Positions 42,847 through 51,673 of a stretch of DNA of 64,000 bases are shown in pieces. Source of the DNA: Marilutibacter spongiae. GTDB lineage: Bacteria > Pseudomonadota > Gammaproteobacteria > Xanthomonadales > Xanthomonadaceae. The stretch lies in the NCBI RefSeq assembly GCF_014145325.1, contig NZ_JACHTF010000009.1, positions 62,001-126,000 on the forward strand. The letters run 5' to 3'. The first letter of the stretch is position 1; every line of letters starts with the position of its first letter. The notes under the pieces are model-generated. The model was not told the DNA's origin. It saw nothing but the letters and a program-made list of their open reading frames with translations, and did no database searches. A program made the translations under genes and the position numbers.

Positions 42847-45800
42847 GTGGACTCCTCCTGGTGGCGCGCGGCGCGGAACCCGGCGCCGTAGCGCAGCGGG
42901 CCGGGCTCGGCGCGGCCGAAATCGATCGCGGGAAAGCGTGGCGTGCTCTCGCCCCCGGTGCCCGCGGGGGCAGGGGCGATGCGGACCCGCAGGTCGAACC
43001 AGGCGGCCTGGCCGGTGACGGGATCGGCGTTGGCGTAGTCGCCGCGCGGGGTGATGTCGGAAATCAGGTGGTTGAGCAGGAAGCCCTTGCGCGCCTCGGG
43101 TGCGTCCTTGTCCAGGCGCCAGGCGCCCTTGCGCTTGCCGATCGCGTTCCAGGTCCACACCGTGTCGGGCTGCACGTTGGCGGCGAACTTGGCCTGCACG
43201 GTGATCTCGCCGTGGTGCGAGGCCACGGTGATCCAGTCCTCGTCGGCGATGCCGTGGCGGGCGCCGGTGTCGGGATGCAGGTACAGGTAGTTGCGCGCGG
43301 TGATCTGCCGCAGCCAGGCGTTCTGCGAGCCCCAGGCGTGGTACATGAACATCGGTCGCTGGGTGACTGCCGACAGCGGGAACGGGTCCTTCCCTTCGCC
43401 CTCCGGGAGAAGGTGGCGCGAAGCGCGGGAGGGGGGGGCGTCGGCTGTCGTGCCCGGACCCCGACCCCGCTCCCCCGGTGAGGGGGTCTTTGAAACCTGG
43501 GCGCCTTCGAATGGCTCGTACCAGGTCGGCAGCGGGTCGAAGTACGTCGCCACGCGCGCGCGGTGCGCCTCGGGCGGCTGGTGCGGGCCATGGCCCTGGG
43601 CGGCCAGGCGGAACTTCTGCATCGTCTCCGAGTACAGCTGCAGCACGATCGGGTCGCCGTGGCCAAGGAAGCCCATGTGCTGCGCCCAGTCGAGGTAGCC
43701 GCGGTTGGCCATCTTGAAGTAACGCGCGTGCTCGGGGATCTCGCTGCGCCAGAAACCGCCGTGCTCGATATAGCGTTGCAGCTGCTCGGGGTTGGGCTGG
43801 CCCTTGGCCTCGACCTCGCCCGGCGCGCCATCGACCAGGCCGCGCCGCCAGCCCGCCAGCAGGCCGACCCCGGGGGCGCGTTCGTGGTGGGTGATGTAGT
43901 CGGCGTAGTCGCGGTAGCGCGCCGAGCCGTCCTCGTTGACCAGGCCGGGCAGCCCCAGCCGCGTGCCCAGGTCGATCAGCACCGACTGGAAGCCGCGGAC
44001 GTCGCGCGGCGTTCCATCGGCACGCAGGCGCTGCTTCGCCGGGTCCAGCACCGGGTGGCGGATCGCGTCGGCGGCGCCGTCGGCATCGGAGATCGGCCGG
44101 TCGAGCATGCTGATCGCGTCGAAGCGCTCCAGGTAGGTCGTGTCGGGCAGCACCAGGTCGGCGTAGGCGACCATCTCCGAGGCATAGGCATCGGAGTAGA
44201 TGATGCGCGGGATGCGGTATTCGCCGTTCGCGTCGCGGTCGGTCAGCCAGCCGATCGTCTCGGCGGTGTTCATCGCCGAGTTCCAGCCCATGTTGGCCAT
44301 GAACATCAACAGGGTGTCGATGCGGTACGGGTCGCCGGCCCAGGCGTTGCGGATGACGGTGTGCATCATGCCGTGCGCCGACAGCGGATAGGCCCAGGAG
44401 TAGGCGTGGTCGATGCGGCGTGGGTTGCCGTGGGCATCGACGACCAGGTCCTCCGGCCCATGCACGAAGCCCAGCGGCGCCGCGTCCAGCACGCCGTTGT
44501 CCTGGCGCGCCTTGCCGGGCCGGTTTGGCGGCGGGATCGGCTTGGGGAAGGGCGGCTGGTAGCGGAACGAACCGGGTGTGTCGACCGCGCCCAGCAGCAG
44601 TTGCAGCAGGTGCAGGGCACGGCAGGTATGGAAGCCGTTGCTGTGCGCGCTGATGCCGCGCATGGCATGCATCGACACCGGCCGGCCGACCATTTCGTCG
44701 TGCTCGCGGCCCCAGGCATCGGTCCAGGCGACCGGCAGGCGGATTTCGTGGTCGAAGGCGGCTTCGGCCAGCTCCCGGGCGATCCGGCGGATGGTCGCGG
44801 CCGGGATGCCGCAGCGCGCGCTGACCGCATCGGGCGAATACTCCGGGTCCAGGTAACGCTCGGCGGTGAGGTGGAACACCGGCGTCGCACTGCGCCCGTC
44901 CGGCAGCCGGTAGGACCCCACCACGGCCGGCGAAGTGCCGGTGGCCGCTGCGTCGACGGCGCGGCCGGCATCGCGGTTCCAGCACAGGGGCCGGCCTTCG
45001 GCGTCGCGCGCGAACAGGCCGTCTTCCGGCCCGCCGGGATCGCGCACCACCAGCCAATGGGCGTTGGTGTAGCGGACCAGGTAGTCGAGGTCGATGCGAT
45101 CGGCCTTCAGCAGTTCGTGGATCAAGGCGAACGCGAACAGGCCGTCGGTGCCCGGGCGGATGCCGATCCACTCATCGGCGATGGCGCCATAACCGCTGCG
45201 CACCGGATTCACCGCGACGATCTTGGCGCCATTGGCCTTGACCTTGCCCAAGCCCAGCTTGATCGGGTTCGAATCGTGGTCCTCGGCCACGCCCCAGAGC
45301 ATCAGGTAGCGCGTGCGTTCCCAGTCGGGTTCGCCGAATTCCCAGAAGCTGCCGCCCAGCGTGTACAGGCCGCCGGCGGCCATGTTCACCGAGCAGAAGC
45401 CGCCGTGCGCGGCGTAGTTGACCGTGCCGAACTGTTGCGCCCACCAGCCGGTGAGGGCCTGGGACTGGTCGCGCCCGGTGAAGAACGCCAGTTCGTCGGG
45501 ATTGCGCTCGCGGATTGGCGCCAGCCAGCCGGTGGCGATGGCCATCGCCTCGTCCCACTCGATCTCGCGGAACTCACCGGAGCCGCGCTCGCCCACGCGC
45601 AGCAGGGGCTTGTCCAGTCGGGCCGGCGAGTAGTGCTGCATGATCCCGGCCGAGCCCTTGGCGCACAGCACGCCCTGGTTGACCGGGTGCGCGGGGTTGC
45701 CCTGGATGTAGCGGATGCGCCCGTCCTGCAGCCACACCTTGATGCCACAACGGCAGGCGCACATGTAGCAGGTGGTGGTCTTGACCTCCTCGCCCGGCGT

Positions 45801-45854
45801 GGGCGAGAGGTCGATGGCGGGCTCGACGGGGCCGAGCGGGCTGGAACCGGGCAT
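42843..45854 (-). CDS. soeA: Molybdopterin oxidoreductase catalytic subunit, SoeA-like (sulfite dehydrogenase type)
   Basis: A 1,003-aa DMSO-reductase-family enzyme. [4Fe-4S] cysteines are C29, C32, C36 and C64 in TCYMCACRCGIKV and VLCAKG. Mo-bis-MGD domains follow (GGFCSVNMAAGG, MLWGVAEDHDSNPIKLG, GIRPGTDGLFAFAL). There is no Tat signal, so it is cytoplasmic, as known for SoeABC, which oxidises sulfite to sulfate and feeds quinone. The specificity call is by resemblance and gene order. Residues around 785-825 (43387-43496) are an in-frame insertion of a dispersed repeat (TPSPGERGRGPG onward). Genes for the small membrane protein, SoeB and SoeC follow with start/stop overlaps. Confidence 0.82.
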   Translation of the reverse strand: MPGSSPLGPVEPAIDLSPTPGEEVKTTTCYMCACRCGIKVWLQDGRIRYIQGNPAHPVNQGVLCAKGSAGIMQHYSPARLDKPLLRVGERGSGEFREIEWDEAMAIATGWLAPIRERNPDELAFFTGRDQSQALTGWWAQQFGTVNYAAHGGFCSVNMAAGGLYTLGGSFWEFGEPDWERTRYLMLWGVAEDHDSNPIKLGLGKVKANGAKIVAVNPVRSGYGAIADEWIGIRPGTDGLFAFALIHELLKADRIDLDYLVRYTNAHWLVVRDPGGPEDGLFARDAEGRPLCWNRDAGRAVDAAATGTSPAVVGSYRLPDGRSATPVFHLTAERYLDPEYSPDAVSARCGIPAATIRRIARELAEAAFDHEIRLPVAWTDAWGREHDEMVGRPVSMHAMRGISAHSNGFHTCRALHLLQLLLGAVDTPGSFRYQPPFPKPIPPPNRPGKARQDNGVLDAAPLGFVHGPEDLVVDAHGNPRRIDHAYSWAYPLSAHGMMHTVIRNAWAGDPYRIDTLLMFMANMGWNSAMNTAETIGWLTDRDANGEYRIPRIIYSDAYASEMVAYADLVLPDTTYLERFDAISMLDRPISDADGAADAIRHPVLDPAKQRLRADGTPRDVRGFQSVLIDLGTRLGLPGLVNEDGSARYRDYADYITHHERAPGVGLLAGWRRGLVDGAPGEVEAKGQPNPEQLQRYIEHGGFWRSEIPEHARYFKMANRGYLDWAQHMGFLGHGDPIVLQLYSETMQKFRLAAQGHGPHQPPEAHRARVATYFDPLPTWYEPFEGAQVSKTPSPGERGRGPGTTADAPPSRASRHLLPEGEGKDPFPLSAVTQRPMFMYHAWGSQNAWLRQITARNYLYLHPDTGARHGIADEDWITVASHHGEITVQAKFAANVQPDTVWTWNAIGKRKGAWRLDKDAPEARKGFLLNHLISDITPRGDYANADPVTGQAAWFDLRVRIAPAPAGTGGESTPRFPAIDFGRAEPGPLRYGAGFRAARHQEEST
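43387..43496. repeat. Dispersed palindromic repeat inserted in frame in soeA
   Basis: About 110 bp with CCTCCGGGAGAAGGTGGCGC, a purine-rich GGGAGGGGGGG run and GCTCCCCCGGTGAGGGGG. It resembles the abundant intergenic ~100-bp GGGAGAAGG-type repeats of xanthomonads and other proteobacteria. Inside soeA it encodes a low-complexity peptide that breaks an otherwise continuous domain between WYEPFEGAQ and AVTQRPMFMYH. Confidence 0.65.
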
Positions 45855-45956
45855 GGCGCGTATTGTGCGCCGACCGGCCCGGGCTGGCGAGGGGCGCGGT
45901 ACGGCGCCGCCGCTGCGGGGCGATGCCCGGGGTCCGCAAGCGCGACGCGACGGCGT

Positions 45957-46559
45957 TCAGTCGGGCGCGGCGATCCGGATGGAGGGATCGTTGAAATCGC
46001 GGTAGCGGATGCGCACGGTCTGCGATTTGCCGTCCGCCTTGCCGGTGGTCTCGAGCTGCAGCGGCAGGCCGGAACGGTCCGAGATCCAGGCCTTCACGTC
46101 GGCGCGTCCATGCTGGGTGGTGACGTAGTGGTAGACCTTCGCCGGCTCGCCGTCGACGCTGTCGGCGCCCAACGCATCGACCACCAGGTCGCGTTCCAGC
46201 GCCTCCAGCGCCTCGCGGCTGCGGTACTGGCCGACGAGGTTGCCGGCGGGCATGGGCAGTTTCATCGTGCGGCCGCCCATGTCCATGTACATCGCGTCGC
46301 CGATGACCAGCTGGCTGGGCCCGCCCTGGACGCTGACCCGATAGCGGTCGGGCGCCACGAACTCCATTTCGGTCAGGGTCTTGCCCTTGGCCACGTCGGT
46401 GAGCGATGCACGGAAGCTGGTGGCCGCCAGGAAGCGTTCATACGCCTCGTGCAACTCCTCGCGCGGTCCCGCGGCGGCGGCCTGGAACGCAAGCAGCGCG
46501 CCCGCCGCCAGCAGGAACGATGCGCGCATCCGCGCGCGTAGACGGGTCCTGGACTCCAT
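45957..46559 (-). CDS. Exported protein of LolA-like fold (outer-membrane lipoprotein-sorting-like)
   Basis: A 200-aa protein starting MESRTRLRAR, with a signal peptide ending near FQAAAAGP. A run of strands (LTEMEFVAPDRYRVSV, DAMYMDMGGRTMKLP, YHYVTTQHGRADVKAWISDRSGLPLQLE) matches the half-barrel of LolA/LolB-like or DUF2092-type proteins. AAGGAG lies 7 nt before the ATG. It is divergent from the WYL regulator gene across about 100 bp. Its ligand is unknown. Confidence 0.65.
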   Translation of the reverse strand: MESRTRLRARMRASFLLAAGALLAFQAAAAGPREELHEAYERFLAATSFRASLTDVAKGKTLTEMEFVAPDRYRVSVQGGPSQLVIGDAMYMDMGGRTMKLPMPAGNLVGQYRSREALEALERDLVVDALGADSVDGEPAKVYHYVTTQHGRADVKAWISDRSGLPLQLETTGKADGKSQTVRIRYRDFNDPSIRIAAPD

Positions 46560-46660
46560 TCGCGACTCCTTCCTCGATGGCGCCCGATGGCCGGGCAATG
46601 CCATGCTAAACGCAACAAGCCGTCGTAACCTGCCAACTCCCCCGCCGGAAAGCTGCATCC

Positions 46661-47626
46661 ATGGAACGCATCGAACGCATCCACGCCCTCCACCGCATCC
46701 TCTCCAATGCCCGCTACCCGGTCACCGTGCAGCGCCTGATGGAAGAACTGGAATGCTCGCGCGCGACCGCCTACCGCGACCTGGCCTACCTGCGCGACTT
46801 CCTGATGGCGCCGGTGGTCGGCAACGGCGAGGCCGGCTTCAACTACGACGCCAGCGAGAAGGACCGCTTCGAACTGCCCGGCCTGTGGCTCAGCTCGCAG
46901 GAGCTGCACTCGCTGCTCGCCGCCCAGCAATTGCTGATGCGCAGCGGCGGCGGGGTGCTGTCCAACGCGCTTGCGCCCCTGCAGCACCGCATCGAGAAGC
47001 TGCTCGACGAGCACGCCGGCGGTCGTCGCGTGCCGGTCGAGCGCGTGCGGGTGGTCCCGCACCGGACCCGCAGGCTGGATGAGCATGCCTTCCGCAACGT
47101 CGCCACCGCGGTGCTCGACCGCAAGCAGCTGGCCTTCGACTATCGCGCCCGCTCGACCGACGAGGCCACGCGCCGCACCGTCTCGCCGCAGCGCCTGACG
47201 CACTACCGCGACAACTGGTACCTCGATGCCTGGGACCACACCCGCGACGCCCTGCGCAGCTTCGCCGTCGATCGCATCACCGCCGCCCGGCTGCTCGACG
47301 AGGAGGCCCGCGACGTCCCCGACGAGGAGCTCGACACCCAGCTCGCCTCGAGCTACGGCATCTTCTCGGGCACGCCCAAGGGCTGGGCGACCATCGTGTT
47401 CAACGCCAAGGCCGCGCGCTGGGTGGCCGACGAGCACTGGCACTCGCAGCAGCAGGGACGCTTCCTGCCCGATGGCCGCTACGAACTCAAGATTCCCTAC
47501 AGCAACGGGCGCGAACTGCTGATGGACGTGCTGCATTACGGCAGCGACGCGGAGATCGTCGAGCCGCCGGTGCTGCGCGAGCAGGCGCGCGCGCTGCTGT
47601 CGCTCGCGCTCAGCCAGTACGACTGA
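46661..47626 (+). CDS. WYL-domain transcriptional regulator (YafY-like)
   Basis: 321 aa. An N-terminal winged HTH (1-60) with VTVQRLMEELECSRATAYRDLAYLR; a central WYL domain (about 140-220) with RRTVSPQRLTHYRDNWYLDAW; and a C-terminal WCX-like extension (about 235-320). WYL domains bind nucleic acids or small ligands and often govern DNA-damage or defence genes. The target is not evident; the divergent exported protein or the downstream patatin (9 nt later) are candidates. Confidence 0.9.
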   Translation: MERIERIHALHRILSNARYPVTVQRLMEELECSRATAYRDLAYLRDFLMAPVVGNGEAGFNYDASEKDRFELPGLWLSSQELHSLLAAQQLLMRSGGGVLSNALAPLQHRIEKLLDEHAGGRRVPVERVRVVPHRTRRLDEHAFRNVATAVLDRKQLAFDYRARSTDEATRRTVSPQRLTHYRDNWYLDAWDHTRDALRSFAVDRITAARLLDEEARDVPDEELDTQLASSYGIFSGTPKGWATIVFNAKAARWVADEHWHSQQQGRFLPDGRYELKIPYSNGRELLMDVLHYGSDAEIVEPPVLREQARALLSLALSQYD

Positions 47627-47634
47627 GCGCGACG

Positions 47635-48576
47635 ATGGCAGCGGCGGACGCCCCCAGGATCCAACGGCAGGAGCGGGTCGCGCTGGTGCTCGGCTCGGGC
47701 GGTGCGCGCGGCCTGGCCCAGATCGGCGTGATCGAGGCGCTGCAGGCGCGGGGCATGCAGATCGTCGCGGTCGCCGGGTCGTCCAGCGGCGCCCTGGTGG
47801 GCGGCCTGTTCGCCGCCGGCAAGCTGGAGGTCTACCGCGAATGGCTGCTGACGCTGAGCCGCGCGCAGATGCTGCGCCTGCTCGATCCGGCCTTCGGCCG
47901 CGCGGCGCTGTTCGAAGGCGACCGCCTGATGGCGGCGCTGCGCGAGCTGACCGGTGCGCCCCGGATCGAGGACCTGGACGTGGACTTCACCGCGGTCGCG
48001 GTGGACCTGATGCGGCAGCGCGAGGTCTGGCTGCGCGAGGGCGACCTGTGGGACGCGGTGCGCGCCTCGATCGCGATCCCCGGCGTGTTCACCCCGCACG
48101 TGGTGCACGGCCGGGAGCTGGTCGATGGCGGCCTGCTGGCGCCGCTGCCGATCGCCGCGACCCGCCTGTCGGATGCGCATCGCCTGATCGCCGTCGACAT
48201 GCATGGCTGGCCGCAGCGCCCGCCGGGCACGCCGGCCGAGCTGGAAGGCGATGCCGCAAGCGCCGAGGGCGCCCGCTGGCACCGGCGCCTGGCGCGCTGG
48301 GTGGGCCTGGGCGAGGAGGGCGGGGCGGCCGCCGAAGGCGGCGAACAAGGGCTCAGCGTGCGCGCCGCGCACATGGGCCTGAGCGAGCTGATGGCGCGCT
48401 CGCTGGACACCATGCAGGCGCAGATCGCGCGCGTGCAACTGGCCCTGGACCCGCCGGAGCTGGTCATCCGCATCCCACGCGATGCCTGCCAGTTCTACGA
48501 ATTCTGGCGCGCGGGCGAGTTGATCGAGCTGGGGCGCGCCGAGGCCGACAGGGCACTGGACGCTGCCGGTTACTGA
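47635..48576 (+). CDS. Patatin-like phospholipase (RssA-like)
   Basis: 313 aa with the complete patatin set: oxyanion loop GSGGARGLAQIG, nucleophile in GSSSGALVGG and the catalytic aspartate in VDGGLLAPLP. It would hydrolyse acyl esters of membrane lipids at the cytoplasmic face. The C-terminal helical extension (about 235-313) contains ELMARSLDTMQAQIAR. It starts 9 nt after the WYL regulator gene. Unlike the 23-25 kb patatin-like gene, it is intact. Confidence 0.92.
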   Translation: MAAADAPRIQRQERVALVLGSGGARGLAQIGVIEALQARGMQIVAVAGSSSGALVGGLFAAGKLEVYREWLLTLSRAQMLRLLDPAFGRAALFEGDRLMAALRELTGAPRIEDLDVDFTAVAVDLMRQREVWLREGDLWDAVRASIAIPGVFTPHVVHGRELVDGGLLAPLPIAATRLSDAHRLIAVDMHGWPQRPPGTPAELEGDAASAEGARWHRRLARWVGLGEEGGAAAEGGEQGLSVRAAHMGLSELMARSLDTMQAQIARVQLALDPPELVIRIPRDACQFYEFWRAGELIELGRAEADRALDAAGY

Positions 48577-48657
48577 TCCGGTGGCCGCGAGGGCGCCGTC
48601 TTAGCCGGTGAGATGCCGGCGCGGGAGAGTGGCTCCACACCGCCAGGGAGCCACGCC

Positions 48658-49068
48658 ATGCAGACCGTCCATGCCCGCCGTTCCATCCCCCGTACGTCGT
48701 CGACACGCCCCCATCCGCTGCTGGACGAAGTGCTGCGTGGCGCCGTGGCCATCGGCGCGCTGCTGCTGTTGATGGTGCCCGAAGCGCGCGGCAGCCACCC
48801 GCAACTCGGTTGGCTGCCGCTGTGGCTGCTGGTCATGCCCCTGGTCGCCTGGTGGGCCGCGCATCGCTTCGCGTTCCCGGGTCGGCGCGCGCCTGCGTCC
48901 CCCGCCGCGCGATGGTCCCGCCGTCGCCCACCGCAGGCGCGCCGCCGCGATCCGGTCGTGTCGCGCGCGCGTCGCCCGGCCCCCGCCTGGCCGCCTGATC
49001 CGGCACTGCTCCACGGGGTTGCCCATCGTGACCGCAGGCACGGGGGTGGGGTGGCCGGCGTGTGCTAG
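48658..49068 (+). CDS. Hypothetical small membrane protein
   Basis: 136 aa starting MQTVHARRSIPR; GGGAG is suitably spaced. Two hydrophobic helices (about residues 30-45 and 55-72, GWLPLWLLVMPLVAWWA) are followed by an arginine/proline-rich tail that could be a composition artefact. The stop at 49068 falls just before the oligopeptidase gene. No family is recognised. Confidence 0.5.
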   Translation: MQTVHARRSIPRTSSTRPHPLLDEVLRGAVAIGALLLLMVPEARGSHPQLGWLPLWLLVMPLVAWWAAHRFAFPGRRAPASPAARWSRRRPPQARRRDPVVSRARRPAPAWPPDPALLHGVAHRDRRHGGGVAGVC

Positions 49069-49106
49069 CGTTCCGGGCTTCAATCCATGCCCACCGGACC
49101 CTGCCC

Positions 49107-51245
49107 ATGCCCAAGCTGTCGCATGCCTGCCAGACCCTGCTGATCTCCGCCAGCCTCGCATCGACCGGCCTGCTCGCCGGGGCGGTGGGCACCGCCCACG
49201 CCCAGGAGGCACCCGTGAACGATACCTACCAGTGGCTGGAAGACGTCACTGGCGACAAGCCGATGGACTGGGTCAAGGGCGAGAACGCCCGGACCGAGGC
49301 CGAACTCGCCGCCACGCCCGCCTTCAAGGCGCTGGAGTCCGACATCCGCACCATCCTCGACTCCGACGCCAAGATCCCGGGCGTGCAGAAGATCGGCGAC
49401 TACTACTACAACTTCTGGAAGGACAAGCAGCATGAGCGCGGCCTGTGGCGCCGGACCACGCTGGACGAGTATCGCAAGGCCTCGCCGCAGTGGGAGACCG
49501 TGCTCGACCTCGACGCGCTCAACAAGGCCGAAGGCGAGAACTGGGTCTGGCATGGCGCCGACTGCCTGCGCCCGGACTACGACCGCTGCCTGATCGCGCT
49601 TTCGCGCGGCGGCGCCGACGCCGACGTGACTCGCGAGTTCGACATGGCCAGCAAGAGCTGGGTCGAGGACGGCTTCTTCCGGCCGGAGGCCAAGGGCGGG
49701 CTGGGCTGGATCGATCGCGACACCGTCTTCGTCTACACCGATTTCGGCCCCGGCTCGATGACGCCCTCGGGTTATCCGCGCATCGTCAAGGCCTGGAAGC
49801 GCGGCACGCCGCTGTCGGCGGCGGAGGTGGTCTACGAAGGCCAGGCCGAGGACATGTACATCGCCGCCTTCCACGACGACACCCCGGGCTTCGAGCGCGA
49901 CTTCGTCAGCCGCACCCTGGCCTTCTACAACGACGAGCTGTACCTGCGCGCGGCAGACGGCTCGCTGGCGAAGATCGACGTCCCCAACTCCGTCAACAAG
50001 TCCGTGCATCGCGAATGGCTGCTGCTGGAACCCCGCGAGCCCTACACCGTGACCGACGACCAGGACGGTGAAACCACCTATCCGGCCGGCAGCCTGATCG
50101 CGATGGACTTCGACGCCTTCATGGCCGGCAAGCGCGATTTCACGGTGCTGTTCGAGCCCACCGCGGAGACGTCGCTGGCCAGCCACGCCTGGACCCGCAA
50201 CCACCTCGTCCTCAATGTGTTGGACAACGTCAGCAGCAAGCTCGAGCTGCTGACCCCGGGCGAGGGCGCCTGGGCCCGCAGTGAGTTCCCCGGCGCGCCG
50301 GAGCTGGGGACCGTTGGCATCAGCGCGGTCGACGCCGACGAAAGCGACGCGGTCTGGATGACCGTCACCAGCTACCTGACCCCGACGACCCTGTCGCTGG
50401 TCGAGGTCGGCAAGGCGCCCGAACCGCTGAAGTCGATGCCGGCCTTCTTCGATGCGTCCACGGACGTGGTCGAGCAGCACTTCGCCACCAGCGAGGACGG
50501 CACCCGCGTGCCGTACTTCCTGGTCCGTCCCCGCAACCTCGAGCGCAACGGCAAGGCGCCGACCCTGCTTTACGGCTATGGCGGCTTCGAGGTGTCCCTC
50601 ACGCCGGGTTATTCGGCGACGGTCGGCAAGGGCTGGCTGGAGAAGGGCGGCGTCTACGCGGTCGCCAACATCCGCGGTGGCGGCGAGTACGGCCCGAAGT
50701 GGCACCAGGCCGCGCTGAAGGCGAACCGCCACAAGGCCTACGAGGACTTCGCCGCCGTCGCCCGCGACCTGGTCGCGACCGGCATCACCTCGCCCGCGCA
50801 CCTGGGCGCGCAGGGCGGCAGCAACGGCGGCCTGCTGATGGGCAACATGCTCACCCAGTATCCCGAGCTGTTCGGCGCGATCGTCTGCCAGGTGCCGCTG
50901 CTCGACATGAAGCGCTACAGCCACCTGCTGGCCGGTGCTTCTTGGATGGCCGAGTACGGCGATCCGGACACCGCCGACTGGTCCTTCATCAAGACCTTCT
51001 CGCCCTACCACCTGTTCGATCCCGGCAAGCAGTACCCGCCGACGATCTTCATGACCTCCACCCGCGACGACCGCGTGCATCCGGGCCACGCGCGCAAGAT
51101 GGCGGCGCAGATGCTCGACGCCGACAAGGACGTGCGCTACTACGAGAACATAGAAGGTGGCCACGGCGGCGCCGCCAACAATGCACAGGCGGCGCACATG
51201 AGCGCGCTGGCCTTCACCTTCCTGTGGAAGGAGCTGGCCGAGTAA
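49107..51245 (+). CDS. Prolyl oligopeptidase family serine peptidase (S9A), exported
   Basis: 712 aa starting MPKLSHACQTLL, with a signal peptide ending near AHAQEAP. A beta-propeller domain (about 80-420) is followed by the catalytic alpha/beta hydrolase domain: Ser in AQGGSNGGLLMG, Asp in STRDDRVHPGH and His in EGGHGGAANN. It cleaves proline-containing or other short peptides in the periplasm. RGGGEYGPKWH is the substrate-pocket region typical of S9A. A strong terminator follows. An oligopeptidase B homologue is the next gene. Confidence 0.93.
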   Translation: MPKLSHACQTLLISASLASTGLLAGAVGTAHAQEAPVNDTYQWLEDVTGDKPMDWVKGENARTEAELAATPAFKALESDIRTILDSDAKIPGVQKIGDYYYNFWKDKQHERGLWRRTTLDEYRKASPQWETVLDLDALNKAEGENWVWHGADCLRPDYDRCLIALSRGGADADVTREFDMASKSWVEDGFFRPEAKGGLGWIDRDTVFVYTDFGPGSMTPSGYPRIVKAWKRGTPLSAAEVVYEGQAEDMYIAAFHDDTPGFERDFVSRTLAFYNDELYLRAADGSLAKIDVPNSVNKSVHREWLLLEPREPYTVTDDQDGETTYPAGSLIAMDFDAFMAGKRDFTVLFEPTAETSLASHAWTRNHLVLNVLDNVSSKLELLTPGEGAWARSEFPGAPELGTVGISAVDADESDAVWMTVTSYLTPTTLSLVEVGKAPEPLKSMPAFFDASTDVVEQHFATSEDGTRVPYFLVRPRNLERNGKAPTLLYGYGGFEVSLTPGYSATVGKGWLEKGGVYAVANIRGGGEYGPKWHQAALKANRHKAYEDFAAVARDLVATGITSPAHLGAQGGSNGGLLMGNMLTQYPELFGAIVCQVPLLDMKRYSHLLAGASWMAEYGDPDTADWSFIKTFSPYHLFDPGKQYPPTIFMTSTRDDRVHPGHARKMAAQMLDADKDVRYYENIEGGHGGAANNAQAAHMSALAFTFLWKELAE

Positions 51246-51270
51246 GCCCACGCGCCACGCGTGTCTTGCA

Positions 51271-51300
51271 GCAACGGCGGGGCGCAGGCCCCGCCGTTGC
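51271..51300 (+). terminator. Strong hairpin after the prolyl oligopeptidase gene
   Basis: A perfect 13-bp stem (GCAACGGCGGGGC / GCCCCGCCGTTGC) with a GCAG loop, 25 bp after the stop. The downstream U-tract is weak (CGTTTGCG). Confidence 0.7.
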
Positions 51301-51384
51301 CGTTTGCGCGGTCCGGTTCCGGGAATCCTCCCCGGCGTTTTGCAGGCCCCTGGGCGCACCTCGCGTGGCCCCTCATGTCGCGGT

Positions 51385-51415
51385 CCCGGGTGCGCTTCGC
51401 TTGCCCGGGCTACGC
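51385..51415. repeat. CCCGGGT...CCCGGGCTACG dispersed repeat
   Basis: CCCGGG boxes flank a TGCGCTTCGCTTG centre that folds as CGGG-GCG-CTT-CGC-CCCG, followed by CTACG. This short hairpin repeat is common between genes in xanthomonads and several other proteobacteria. Confidence 0.5.
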
Positions 51416-51673
51416 CGCTGAGCACGACAGCCTCGTAAGACGGATTGCGCGAAGCAACACCCACCGCACGTCCTCGCCGGAAGCCACGGTGGGTATCGCC
51501 TTCGGCTCGCCCCGCCCTGCGGTGATGCCTTCGGGGGAAATCCCCGGCGCGACGCCGACGGATCCCCGGCGGACCCCACCCAGGCCCACCGTGCCACCCG
51601 GCATGTGCCGAACGCCGCCGAACGCGCTACCTTCGGGGCCACCGTTGCGAAACCCCGTCCCGGACCCCATCCC

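Larger units (their letters stand above)
51246..51673. other. Intergenic region between two S9A peptidase genes
   Basis: About 430 bp holding the 51271-51300 terminator and the CCCGGG-bounded repeat at 51385-51415. The remaining bases show no ORF with coding character; the promoter for the downstream peptidase must lie here. Confidence 0.5.

Noticed and set aside
43563-46541. 992-codon plus-strand ORF opposite soeA and the LolA-like gene
   Set aside because: Valine/arginine/histidine-rich antisense shadow crossing two real genes.
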